Shown here piece after piece: positions 44,401 through 55,130 of a stretch of DNA of 64,000 nucleotides. Below the pieces are notes generated by a model, which worked only from the letters and a program-made list of their open reading frames with translations, searched no databases and was not told where the DNA came from. The stretch is taken from contig CAJNDS010001935.1 of NCBI GenBank assembly GCA_905221605.1, positions 636,985 to 700,984 of the forward strand, written 5' to 3'. The DNA comes from Symbiodinium natans (Eukaryota; Sar; Dinophyceae; Suessiales; Symbiodiniaceae). The translations under genes were made by a program, and so were the position numbers. Position 1 is the first letter of the stretch. The number at the start of each line of letters is the position of its first letter.

Positions 44401-47400
44401 TGCTCCAGGTCCTTTGTACATTGAGCGGCCCGGCCACATCGACATGCCGCGCTTGCTGCAGGCAGTTTGGGGCCAGTATGAGGTGCCATCCAGCACAGGT
44501 GGAGCCATGAATCCTGGGTACCATGGCGGCTACACACCGTCGCCAATCATGATTCCGAGAATGTTGCGGGCTGCTTACCTCAGTGTTCGAGAATTGAGGG
44601 GCTGGGGGGTTGAGGGCTCAGACTTGCTCTGGTGACGATGTTCGGTTTCAACCTGCCTGCGCAGGCAACGTCCTGTGAAAGGATTCTTCAGCACGGAGCT
44701 CGGTCTTTCGATATGCCTGTTAGTGTGTTCTAGCCAACCGTCCGGAAGCCTGCGCCCTTAGCATCCCGTTTCCTATGCAAGAATCTCGCCATCATCCCAA
44801 AATTCTCCGAAACGACGACAAACCACGACCCCCGCAACTCTCTGAGAGCCCCAGGACCGCTTAAGTCGCCCCAGCTAGGTACGTCTACGCGCAGACGGAG
44901 CTGCAAATACGTCGTCGGCTGCCGGTGCGGCTCTTTCAGTGCATTTCTGCAGCCTTCATCTGTTTCTGGGGTGGGCTGGGCTGGGCTGGGGTGGGTGTGG
45001 AGGTGCCTCTTTACTGTTTACTGTTTTGCTGTCGAAGCTACTCAAAAGATTGCCAGCACCCTCGCCCTCAGCCCTTCTGACTATATGACTGTTTATAGTG
45101 ACCACACTCCAGCCGAAACAGCACCTACACCCAGCAAGCTTGTGGCTTTCAGCCATAAGGTCTCCTGCTACTGAGTGGCCTTTACTGGAAATTCAGAAAA
45201 CCAGACTCTTGAAGCCGAAGCATGAAGCCCGAAGCCTTCAACCCAAGCACTGCAAAACCTGAAGCCCAAACCCCCAGGCCCCTAAAGCCCCCTAAAAGCC
45301 CCTAAAAGCCAGCCCCTAAACCCTCCTAAAGCCCCCTAGAGCCCCCTAAGCCCTCCCTAAAGCCCCCTAAAGCTGTGGGGGGAAGCTCAAGGCCTGCTCC
45401 CTCGTTCGTGGAGAAGTGGTTGACAAGCCGGCGCCTCGGAGGGCTGCGCTTGAGGTGGGCCCAGGGCTTCCCGGAAGCCCTCAAACCCTAATATCCCTAA
45501 AAACCCTAAAACCCTAAAAACATCGAAAAACCCTAAACCCTCAAAACCTTAAAAACCCTCACACCCTCAACCCTAAAGCCTACAACCCTAAAACCCCTCA
45601 AACGCTAATGTCCCTAAGAGCCCTGAAGGGAGGGGGGGACTTTAGAATCCTAAACCCTAAACCCTAAACCCTAAACCCTAAACCCTAAACCCTAAACCCT
45701 AAACCCTAAACCCTAAACCCTAAACCCTAAACCCTAAACCCTAAACCCTTGAGGTCCTTGAACATCATGGACTTGGAGGGCCTCGGCTTCTCAATTGCCC
45801 CGGGCCCGGGGGGTGCCCTGTTGAGGGGGGTTTAGGGTTTAGGGTTTAGGGTTTAGGGTTTAGGGTTTAGGGTTTAGGGTTTAGGGTTTAGGGTTTAGGG
45901 TTTAGGGTTTAGGGTTTAGGGTTTAGGGTTTAGGGTTTAGGGTTTAGGGTTTAGGGTTTAGGTTCACAGTTGAGGGTTTCAGGCTTGCGGGGTTTAGGGT
46001 TGAGGGTTCAGGGTTGAGGGTTTCAGGCTTGGGGGGTTTAGGGGCTTACGGCTTGGGGGGCTTCGGGGTTTAGGGGTTAAGGGGTTTAGGGGTTTAGGGT
46101 TTTAGGCTCCATCCAGAGCCAATGTGAGAACCCTGATAGCCTCGCCTGCAGAGGTCACGCACACGACTGCGCGGAAGGTGGTCAAGGACATTCCTACCCC
46201 AAACCCGTATTTCACCCTATAGGAGGAGCTTTCCGCCCTCACCTGCTCCCGAGGTCGTAGGCCTAGGCAGAAAACCAAGAACTTGTCGCTTCGTCACCAA
46301 CTTCGGATGCAGGACGTGGTCGCCATGTTGCAGAACCATTATCCCGAGTGCAGCGGAAGGACGCGCGAGCTCATGGGGCTCAGGTCTTCGGATTTGGATT
46401 TGGGGTTCTAGGGTGTAGGGGTTTGTTTGGGGTTTAGGGTTCAGGGGTTTACGGCTTGAGCGCAAAGGTAGCTCGTTTCTGGGTCTGGGGTGCGCTAGCT
46501 TGGGCTCCGGGAATCTCGGAGGCTTCTGGCTTTTTGCATGAGGTTTTGTAACGGACCCATGATGCTTGTGCATAGCATGTGTTGAGTTTGGGTGGCCATG
46601 CATCATTTCCCATGCTGTCCTTGCCATTTTGGCTAGAAGTGGTAAGTCATCTCTTGCGCCTTCGGCGTGGCCTTCAGATGTGGACTTGGCTCCCCCACCC
46701 TTCTGTCGCACAAGATTGTGAAGCCATCGACACCAGGGATGCTCGATCTGCGGGATGGGGGGTTCGACTCGCCGTTGGTCGTGTCAGTGCATGTGCAGGC
46801 GCGCGTGCGGGCGCACACGTGTGTGCTGCACGCGGCCCTAGAGGGTGGCCTTGAGTACCATTTCTGAAGGCTTGGAGAAGACAATGCGTTTCTGTCTTGG
46901 AAAGTATTTGCTAAGATCGCGCGTTGCCGTTGTCAGGTCTCGAGATTCCTCAAAGATAGGCTTTTGTAAATTTGAACATTACCCTTTTCTTGTACGCGGA
47001 GAACCAAAATGCCACAAAACAACAACAGACGCAATCCTGGAAAGCATCTTTCCCGGAGGGTCTGGCTCCCCAAAGACTCTCAAATATTGAATGTGTTGTT
47101 TCGTTTTGTTCTGCTGATACTTGTCGACGAAGCTTGTGCATTGCATCCTTCGTGCGCGGAAGGAAAAATACAAGTTTAAAGCTGATAGTCAGCGACGCTG
47201 AAAAGTTTTAGTCTGAGTGGTTACATGTATCGTTGCGTAGTTGTACTGTATGTTATAGCTTCATGTAAACGTATCTTATTTGATACACGGATATTCGCAC
47301 GCGTATCTGTATGAGCATGGGGCAGGTCAAAGGGCAAAATGGTGTAAATTGAACTGAGACGTCACATTGCACTTCTTGTTCGTGCAGGTCCGCAAACATG

Positions 47401-50209
47401 AGGACAACATGAGGGCGCGCAAGCACAAAAACCTTGTATTGAATAATATAGGATTCTTTTTCATAATCCCACAAGTTAAGGCCATGGGTCTTATAACTTT
47501 TTGGGCATGAAGGTCCTATTTAAGCTTTGGTTGTTTTCGATCGTTTGTATGTCGAATGAATACAAAGATTGAAAGTTACATAATGGGCTTGAACTTGAAC
47601 TTAACTTGGTTCATCTTGGTACCCTAGTAGCTTGTTATGAGCAAATATGAGGATCCCCATGAAGCTCACTGGGGTTCTCAACGGTGCTTAAAGGCCCTAA
47701 GAGTGAAACGAGGATGATCATCATCAACGCGCCGCGGGTTTTCGGCATCGCCTGGTCGTTCGCAACTGGACTCGGTTGGCGGCGAATTCTGAGTTTCTTG
47801 CGCTTGGGTCTACCTAGACCTCTGACTTACCCATCATCACAGCTGCTTCCGCTGCCTTTGCTTCAGTGTCCCTAGCAGACGCCATGGGACATGTTGGGGG
47901 TCCACATAAGGTTTCGGGTTCAGGGCTTGAGCTTTCAAATTTCCTTTGGGGGGCCTTTGGGGGGGTCCTTTGCTTTGAGGGTTTGACCCTACTAGTAGCC
48001 CAAACAAAACCTTTCGGCTGGGGGACGCCAGGTTGGTGTCCAAAAAGTCTGAGCCGCAAGGTGCATTTAAGGTCTTGGGCTTTTCGTTGCAGCTCAGGCA
48101 GGGGTTTGGGGCTACGGGATGTTTAAGGAGGATTTAAGGGATTTAAGGGTATTTAAGGGCATTTAGGGCACTAAGGGTATTTACGGGCATTTAAGGGTAT
48201 TTAAGGGTATTTGGGGGTATTTGCGGGTTTTTAAGGGTATTTAAGGGTATTTGAGGGGTATTTGAGGGTTTCAGGTGTTTTGGGCTTTTGGGAACTGCTG
48301 CGAAGGTAAAGCCGCAGCTGGATGCGAAGACCGTCGAGAAGATCTCGATTTTCGGCAGTGATCAGCGGGAGGCGCCAGCGAGAGAGAGCCCCACACGCCG
48401 ATTCAGGGCTTATTTTCCAGACTTCCATAGCGACAGTCCCCAAAAGTCCCCATCCCAAAACCCCCAAACCGCAGAGGCTGTTGCAACGCTTCCTTATTAC
48501 GGCAGCCTATGCGTGCCCTGCACTAGCCACCCCTACCCCACAATGGCATAATGACCTTTAAGTAGGCCTTATAAGTAGGCCTTATTTGGGTCCCATTTTG
48601 GGTAGGGCGGTGGTTGTTAGGGTGGGGGGTTAGCATGGGGCCCGAATGGACGCCAATAACGCTGGCCCAAAACCCAAATCCTGCTCTCGAACCTTGGTTT
48701 CTCACCCTCAAGCCCAACACTCCAAAACCACATAGATCCAACCTCTCGGCCAACTTTTAAACGGGGTTAGGATCTAGCACTTCCACAATCCCTAACGTCC
48801 TATAACTCATCCTCCCAGTCTCCCTTTTGAAACTACCTTCCTAGAGGTTTTTAGCGGGTTTAGAGTTTAGGGTTTAGGGTTTAGGGCTTAGCGTTTTAGA
48901 AGTTACGGTGCAGAGTTTAGGCCCCCAGAGCCAGGCGTACGTGCAGTGCCTCCTGGACCTGGTCGACGCGGACCAGCTGCTTGGGCCCCCGGATGGGCTG
49001 GGCATACCTACTTGGAGGTTCATGGGCAGTTTAGGGGTTTAGGGTTTCGGGTTTAGGGTTTGGGGTTTAGGGTTTAGGGCTGCTTGGAGGTTCATGGGCA
49101 CTTATAAGTAGGGGAACTATGGTTGCAACCTTACTTAGGGTACTTATAACCCTACTTGTAAGTACCCATGAACCTCCAAGTAAGCCTGAAGAGGCTCTAT
49201 CTGTGGGTTGTCCCAAGTAGGTCCTGTGGGGGGCTGTTGAGATTGGAATTCTTTAAGAAGTGTAATGTGCCTCGAAGTCAGAGGGCGCCAGGAGGCGCCT
49301 TAGTTTAGAATCCCCTCAGGGGTGAGTTAGGAGACTCAACCCGAAACGAAAAGCCCCGGATTAGAAGGGCCTTCCATATGCAGGACATTGGACTCTCTCA
49401 GCAGAGTCTTGCGGTCATGTGGGTTCCAAGCCCAAACAAAGCATTCAAAAGCCCGAACCCAGAAGCAAGACCCTCACCAGCCTTGGGTCGGCCAGGGAAC
49501 CGAAGCTTACCCAAGCCCAGCCTTTTAACGACGAGTTTTCTTGCAAGGCCTGCGATGTACGGCGGAAGGTGCATGTGTGATGGTCGGGTTGGGGCCTGAG
49601 GGGGGAGAGCCCGGGCTTGCTGCTGCCTGGGGAGGTTGAGGACCTTGCCAGCTTCCTCAAACCCTAAACCCTTCGCAGGTGTGGGGGTGGGGGGGGGCAA
49701 GTGTCGGGCTTTGAGTTCCCCACCCTTTGAAGGCTGAGAGCGTCGCTGCTGCTCAGGACAAGCTGTCCTGCATGCGCGCCGTGAAGGGGCCGTGGGCGGA
49801 CCCCGAGGTCCGCCAACCTTTCGTGGGTTGGACGTTGGCTGTGCATCATCCCGTCCTGTAGCACCAAAACCCTAAAACACTTAACCCAAACACCCGGCCC
49901 TAAACCCCCCAAAGAAAGTAAAACCTGAAGCCCAAACCCCAGCATGGAGTCTGTAGGAATGGGGCCTGGGGCTCCTGTGTCTCTGCATAGATGTACAGGT
50001 CTAAGGGCAACTCCCAGACCCGAAAATTCAATACTATGTCATCTTATGCGCCCCAAAGACTCACAGGCTTCAGGGTTTTGAAGGACCAGGCCAGGGGGAG
50101 CAAGGTGTGTGAGGATCACTTCAAGTGAGCCGCTGTTGCTGGGCGCACACGCGAGGTGCTCAAAATCTTGGAGGAGCATCCGCTGGATGAGGCCGAGAGA
50201 CATCTTTGA
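41426..50209 (+). CDS. Sec14-like CRAL-TRIO lipid-transfer protein, about 17 exons
   Basis: Exons: 41426-41473, 41975-42033, 42142-42186, 42491-42545, 43230-43282, 43517-43609, 44347-44583, 44879-44924, 45392-45426, 45754-45796, 46154-46186, 46313-46359, 47713-47761, 48306-48371, 48935 to about 48984, about 49757-49807, 50156-50209 (TGA). Joined, they follow the whole family in order: N-terminal CRAL-TRIO-N helices (MLVRFLIAR|Q|WDVEKAVSMLEGHY|R|W), PLYIERPGHIDM, YVYAQTE..RRRLP|ACSL, SLNIMDLEGLGFSI, MLQNHYPECSGR|MIIINAPRVFGIAW, VKPQLDAKTVEKI, YVQCLLDLVDADQLL and the C-terminal GPWADPE. Such proteins bind and exchange phosphatidylinositol and other lipids between membranes. Phase is consistent at most junctions. 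The start codon is upstream and not found. Unusual: a 30-residue Gly/Pro-rich insertion in the 44347 exon, and about two thirds of donors GC or GA. Confidence 0.85.
43017..43038. repeat. Alternating (CG)n/(GCGC) tract
   Basis: CGCGCGCGCGCGCGTGCGC, alternating purine-pyrimidine with Z-DNA potential. A similar CACACGCGTGCGCGCGCACGCG lies at 44190-44211, and CGCGCGTGCGGGCGCACACG at about 46799. Confidence 0.8.
43699..43785. repeat. TTTAGGG array
   Basis: About 11 units with one TTTATTAGGG interruption, inside an intron of the Sec14-like gene. Confidence 0.95.
45653..45750. repeat. CCCTAAA array upstream of a 43-nt exon
   Basis: About 14 units, ending 4 nt before the start of exon 45754-45796 of the Sec14-like gene. 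Confidence 0.95.
45828..45962. repeat. TTTAGGG array downstream of the same exon
   Basis: About 19 perfect units in the orientation opposite to the array at 45653-45750, starting about 30 nt after the exon. Confidence 0.95.
46623..46634 (+). other. 12-nt match to the dinoflagellate spliced leader
   Basis: GCCATTTTGGCT is identical to the central part of the DinoSL trans-spliced leader; flanking bases (CTT before, AGAAG after) do not match well. It may be a relic leader or chance. It lies in an intron of the Sec14-like gene. Confidence 0.25.
46860..47712. other. AT-richer intron sequence, nothing recognised
   Basis: Part of the intron 46360-47712 of the Sec14-like gene, with AT-richer, non-repetitive sequence. 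No gene or RNA was recognised in it. Confidence 0.5.
49011..49180. mobile_element. Family A element with an extra left end
   Basis: The intact copy is 49083-49180: CTTGGAGGTTCATGGGCACTTATAAGTAGGGG with a matching right arm ending GAACCTCCAAG. A solitary left arm, CTTGGAGGTTCATGGGCAGT, stands at 49011-49030, separated by TTTAGGG units. Both lie in an intron of the Sec14-like gene. Confidence 0.85.
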
Positions 50210-51027
50210 CTGTGACTGTGGGACCCCGACCCGAACTAGCCCCTACGTTCGGGGGCAATGAGTATGAGGGGTGGGGGGGGGGGCGGGACACAGGATCCCA
50301 AAATTGAACTCAAGCTCGACGGGCGTATAGTGCTTGTGGGGTTCTTGTCTTCGGACTTGAGGATCCTGCCTTGTTTCAGCATGAGTTTTTGGGTGCACGG
50401 TGGGCGGGGGTTTCCTTGAAGATCTCAGCCCTGAGCCCTGAACTTGACAGCAGGTCCTCACTCCCGAAGGCGCCACGCTGCTCAAGAAGTCGCGTGAGGC
50501 GCGGGGCATGGTTTTGTCTTCGCGGCTGTAGGGGTTGGGTACCTTGGATTGAAACAGCACTCCTCGTGGAGAGATGGTGCATATGTGACCCTGGTATGTC
50601 AGTCGGTGAAATGCTGGGGCCCTGATCGATGAGGCATCAAAGCATTCACGCTCCCCTATTGCTTTCATACAAGCTGCGAAGAATTCTCCGACCCAGTCAA
50701 CCCCCCCATTTGATGGGCATCTTGGCCTAGGAGTTTGAGGCAGTCGTTTTGGGATGCACCATTTTTTCCGCAATGGTCTGCATTGGGATCCGAAACCCTA
50801 AACCCAAGATGTGGCGGTGTGAGTGGTGTGACCTGGCAAGCTGTTGCACGGCCAGCTTGGTTCAGCACCCGGCAGCAACCTTCCTGTAGAGCGCTAGAAG
50901 CATCACCTTTAAGCTCCAAAAGAATCACCGCTGGCTTGAAACGTTCCTGAAAAACTCGCTGGTGGCTCAAGCATTCGGGCTTACACCTCTGACGTTCTTT
51001 TGCCTTGTACAGTGAGCAGCTGTGACC
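50210..51027. other. Spacer between Sec14-like gene and enolase
   Basis: G-run and degenerate repeats, no gene seen. TTGTACAG (51005-51012) and GAGCAG (51014-51019) just before the enolase ATG are candidate spliced-leader acceptor sites. No TATA-like element is evident, as usual for dinoflagellates. Confidence 0.4.
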
Positions 51028-52476
51028 ATGCCGATTCAGAAGGTGCATGCGCGCCAGATCTTCGATTCCCGTGGCAACCCAACCATAGAGGTGGAGGTGA
51101 CCACCGAGGCCGGCACCTTTCGCGCGGCTGTGCCCAGCGGAGCCTCCACCGGCGAGAATGAGGCCTGTGAGCTTCGCGACGGGGGCAAGGACTACATGGG
51201 CAAAGGCGTCTCCAAGGCGGTGGACAACGTGAAGTCGAAGATCGCACCCGCGCTTCTTGGAAAGGACCCAACGGATCAGCAGGGCATCGACAAGATCATG
51301 ATCGACCTGGACGGCACAGAGAACAAGACCAACCTCGGAGCGAACGCCATCCTGGGTGTCTCGATGGCCTGCTGCCGGGCCGGTGCTGCACAGAAGGGCC
51401 TGCCGCTCTACAAGCACATCAACGAGATCGCCGGGAAGCCTCTGATGTGCATGCCCGTGCCGTGCTTCAACGTGATCAACGGGGGTGTTCATGCCGGCAA
51501 CTTCCTGGCCTTCCAGGAGTTCTTCCTCATCCCGGTGGGCGCCGAGACTTTTGCCGAGGCCATGAAGCTGGGCTCAGAGACCTACCACAACCTGAAACTA
51601 GGTAGGCCGTTGGTACGCTTTATCTTTTCCCTTAGTTAGTTTAAGAGGATCCTATTCAGGAATGCTTTTCTTACAAAGTAACCAACAAAGAAAAAGTGCC
51701 CTTATGATAGCATGGTTTCTGGGCTACCGAGGAAAGGAATCATCAAGAAGAAGTATGGGCTGGACTCCACCGCGGTGGGCGACGAGGGGGGCTTCGCCCC
51801 GGCCGTGGCCGACCCGGAAGAGGGCCTCAAGCTCCTCTTGGAAGCGATCCGCCAGGCGGGCCATGAAGGCAGGATCCTGATAGGCTCGGACCCGGCCTCC
51901 TCGGAGTTCTGGAAGGGTGCCGAGCAGAAGTACGACATGGACTTCAAGAGCACCAGCCCGAAGCCGGAGAGCATGAAGACCAGGGAGGAGATGGTGGCCA
52001 CCTACAAGCGCTTCTGCGACACCTACCCCATCGCGCTGCTGGAGGACCCCTTTGCCGAGGAGGACTTCGAAGGCCACGCGCAGCTCACGGCGCTCGTGGG
52101 CGACAAGGTGGAGATTGTTGGAGACGACATCTACTGCACCAATGTCAAGCGTGTGCAGATGGGCCTGGACAAGAAGGCCACCAATGCCATGCTCCTCAAG
52201 GTCAACCAGATTGGCAGTGTCTGGGAGTCGATCGCCGCATGGAAGCTCTGCCGGGAGAACCAGTGGGGAGTCTTTGTGTCGCACCGCTCGGGCGAGACCG
52301 AGGACACCTTCATTGCTGACCTCACCGTGGGACTCGGCACTGGCCACCTGAAGACCGGCGCGCCCTGCAGGAGCGAGCGCCTTGCGAAGTACAACCAGCT
52401 GCTGCGCATCGAGGAGGAGTCGTCCCTGCCATACTGCGGGGGCCACTTCCGGGCCCCCTGGGCCATGCCCGCCTAG
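51028..52476 (+). CDS. eno: Enolase (2-phosphoglycerate dehydratase)
   Basis: Exons 51028-51593 and 51732-52476 give 436 residues, the usual length. It converts 2-phosphoglycerate to phosphoenolpyruvate in glycolysis. Family landmarks are SGASTG (37-42), NGGVHAGN with His155, Glu164, GDEGGFAP with Glu207, metal ligands Asp242, Glu293 and Asp320, catalytic Lys345 in LLKVNQIGS, and [10 protein letters not shown] with His373. The plant/apicomplexan EWGW-type pentapeptide insertion near residue 100 is absent. The ATG at 51028 starts [18 protein letters not shown] as expected. The intron is best read as GA-AG (51594-51731), giving [12 protein letters not shown] at the normal length; a GT-AG reading (51602-51736) would add one Leu. 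No plastid presequence is seen, so cytosolic. Very high GC at third positions. Confidence 0.96.
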
Positions 52477-52849
52477 GGGCCCAAGGTTTGGTAAGGTCAG
52501 TGAGAGCTTTCGACACTTGTCTGTGGACCATTCTCGAAGGCTCGAAAGAGCGATGAAGTAGAGTTCACGAACTTCAGTCTGGTTGGCTTGGCCAAGCGAT
52601 ACTTGGGCAAGGGGCCTGCTAACTTTTTTAACGGATTGCCACAGATCGCAGTAGACCGACTGCAAAGATGAATCGATTCTAGATCCGCCTGGAACCACTA
52701 AGGAGTGGATCCAGTCGCTCCCCACATGGCATTTGTACAGGACTCCCGGTGCCTGGATCTGTACAGCTTTCCAGGAACTCTGGAGCGACTTGAGCCCAGA
52801 CTTGCTCGAGGCTTGGGGACTTAGCTGAGAAGAAGAAGCCGCGCGCCTT

Positions 52850-52969
52850 CCCAGACCCCTGGGAGGATCCAAGAAGTAGAAGGACCAAGTAGTACCCAAT
52901 ACTACTATTGGGTCATTCTTCGGAACCCTGAAAGGGATCTACTTTTTTGGATCCTCCCAGGGGTCTGGG
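52850..52969. repeat. ~31-bp inverted repeat 3' of enolase
   Basis: The arm CCCAGACCCCTGGGAGGATCC..GTAGA (52850-52880) pairs with TCTACTTTTTTGGATCCTCC..CTGGG (52938-52969) with a one-base bulge. A second hairpin, ACCCAATA/TATTGGGT, lies in the loop. About 370 nt after the stop. Confidence 0.85.
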
Positions 52970-53186
52970 TTGCTGATCTGCCAGTGCGAGGGCTTACGGG
53001 CGCCTGCGTATCCGGAACTTTGAGAATGCTCGGCCGTTCAGGGAAGAGCTGTCTCCCCAACATCCATGCCAAGAGAATCCCCAAACCCCTATAATGCCTT
53101 AACCCCTGGGCAAACCCTAAAAACACCCTGGGCAAACCCTGGAGAACCCTTGAACCCAGAACCCCGTGAACCCTGATTTTGTGCAG

Positions 53187-54620
53187 CAGGCGGTTGCCAC
53201 GGTCGCCTCGGAGCCCTCTGCGGCGTCAGGCCACGGCGCCTGGTGGTGCCCGGGGGGGCTTCGAAGTTTTCTGGGGGCTTCAGGGGGGTTGTTGAAGGGC
53301 TTTAGGGTTCTTTAGGGACGCTGACGTAGGTAAATAAGTGGAGGAGCCCTAAAACCTAAACTCTGTGGCTTTATGTAGAGAAGGATGTGTCCTCCTCAGC
53401 TGTCTATCTTCTCCAAGATGACTGGGCTAGAGGTTTTGAGGTCGTACTGCAGCAGTTCATGGTGTCTTGGACAGGAGGGACCAGGGACTGTACTTCAGAG
53501 TTCCGGGTTTTGGGGGCTTAGGGGCTTTGGGGGTTTACAGGGTTCGAAGGGGTGAGCATAGAGCGGCCAGCAGGTTTTAGCATGTCTAGGGCTTGGGGCT
53601 TGGAGGGAAAAGAGAAAGCTTATGCCCTTTGCAGCCAAAGCTCCAGAACTGGGCGCTTTCCGAATGCTTTTACCTCCCTGCCACAAGGGGGGCCCACATC
53701 TGTCGAAGGCCCCTCCCTGACCTTCGATAGGCCGATAGGTTTGGGGGTCGGGGAGCTTCAAGCGTTCGCGCAGGTCATGCGGAGGAAGCGGAGGCACGTG
53801 GGCCGCATCGCTGCAGAAGTTGAAGTGCACCCGACAGACCCCTCTCCAGCTCATGAGCTCCAGAACCCTAAACCCTAAACCCTAAACCCTAAACCCTAAA
53901 CCCTAAACCCTAAACCCTAAACCCTAAACCCGAAACCCTAAACCCCTTAAACCCTAAACCCCTTAAACCCTAAACCCCTTAAACCCTAAACTAAACCCTA
54001 AACCCTAAACCCTAAACCCCAAACCCCAAACCCCAAACCCCAAACCCTAAAGCCTAAACCCTAAACCCTAAGAATCAGCGATGGCAGGCTGAAGAGCAGG
54101 AAGTACCTGCCGATCTCATTTCAGAGTTCAGAACCAGGCCAGGACATAGCCCCCAAGAGACTGAAGGGGATCTTCTCAGGGCCAGTTTGGGGGCAAACTC
54201 GGAAGTAGGACGAAGGGTCCCTACTTGGAGGTTCACAGGTAGGGTTATAAGTATGGTAACTGTACTTATAACATCTTCTAACCTTATTTAGGGTACTCAT
54301 AGCCCCTACTTTTAACTACCCACGAACCTCCAAGTAAGGGCTCCTTCCTGGAATCCCTTCAGCATAGGCACCCGGGAGCCTCGTAATCGGGCCTCAGGCC
54401 TCCGAAATCCTCCGAAGACATCAGCCCTGAACCCAAGAGCCCTGACCCCCAAAAAAACCCCTCAGAAACCCCCTTGTTGTTTGTTCCTTTGGGGAACCCG
54501 GAGGCCTAGATCCTGCTGAGCCTGAGTCCGCTGGTGAGGTCTGCCGTGGTCCTGCCCGAGCTCGCCGAGGCGGAATTCGTCGAGGCTGCGCGGAATTACG
54601 GGTCGAGACGCTTGCAGTAG
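53187..54620 (+). CDS. Unrecognised multi-exon gene (3' part)
   Basis: Exon-like frames after AG acceptors: 53187 to about 53251 (QAVATVASEPSAASGHGAWW..), 53774 to about 53863 (VMRRKRRHVGRIAAEVEVHP..), 54079 to about 54219 (RWQAEEQEVPADLISEF..) and 54510-54620 (ILLSLSPLVRSAVVLPELAEA.., ending TAG at 54618-54620). All are GC3-rich and the last is a convincing terminal exon. No domain is recognised, and phases between them were not all verified, so more than one gene is possible. Confidence 0.45.
53866..54071. repeat. CCCTAAA array with CCCCTTAAA and CCCCAAA blocks
   Basis: About 28 units, including three CCCCTTAAA-type and four CCCCAAA units. It ends 8 nt before the exon at 54079. Confidence 0.95.
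54224..54334. mobile_element. Small inverted-repeat element, family A
   Basis: CTTGGAGGTTCACAGGTAGGGTTATAAGT and ACTTTTAACTACCCACGAACCTCCAAG are the arms of a 111-bp element, flanked by TA on both sides. Confidence 0.85.
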
Positions 54621-54740
54621 GGATTCAGGAGTTTAGATGCGCTCAGCCCTGGCACGTTTTCTTGGGCGGTAACATGAAAAGTGCCAGTGGAAATCTCCAC
54701 CTCCTACGCAAGGAGGATCGGATCCCTCCCACAACTCCTT

Positions 54741-54800
54741 TGTACCCCAAATATAATAGAATCCCCTCAAAAGGGACCCCCAAAAAGGGTACCCCACATG
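54741..54800. mobile_element. Small element, family D
   Basis: ATATAATAGAATCCCCTCAAAAGGGACCCCCAAAAAGGGTACCCC aligns block by block with 12397-12450. Confidence 0.5.
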
Positions 54801-54850
54801 CCGAGAGGATTTCAGGGACCTTAAGCCCAAGCCCCGAGCTTCTGCCCGAG

Positions 54851-54916
54851 GCTGAGCGAAAAGTTGCTGTGATCATGGATGAGTATAACGACCTGGACGA
54901 GGCCGCAGAGCGAAAC
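54851..54916 (+). CDS. Exon-like segment, unknown gene
   Basis: After CCCGAG a GC3-rich frame reads AERKVAVIMDEYNDLDEAAE, acidic and helical. It is followed within 50 nt by the (TAG)n array, so the gene either continues beyond it or is broken here. Confidence 0.45.
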
Positions 54917-54963
54917 AGACGAAGCCCCCAAAAGCCCGAAGTCCTACTAGCAAGAATATTAAT

Positions 54964-55118
<155 letters not shown>

Positions 55119-55130
55119 TCACATAGAGAC

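Noticed and set aside
44409-44461. Separate 53-nt exon starting at the AG before PLYIER
   Set aside because: The reading frame is open upstream to 44347, where an AG acceptor gives the right phase with the preceding exon, so the longer exon was preferred.
47814-48059. Minus-strand exon MASARDTEAKAAEAAVMMG followed by GTAAGT
   Set aside because: A tempting donor, but the frame is low-complexity, short and inside a Sec14-like gene intron on the opposite strand.
51602-51736. GT-AG reading of the enolase intron
   Set aside because: It inserts an extra Leu between HNLK and GIIKKKYG, where other enolases have none. The GA-AG reading keeps the family length. Not excluded without cDNA.
51724-52899. 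391-codon minus-strand ORF
   Set aside because: It lies antisense to enolase exon 2. The extreme GC3 bias of that exon removes stops from the opposite strand, and the product has no recognisable features.
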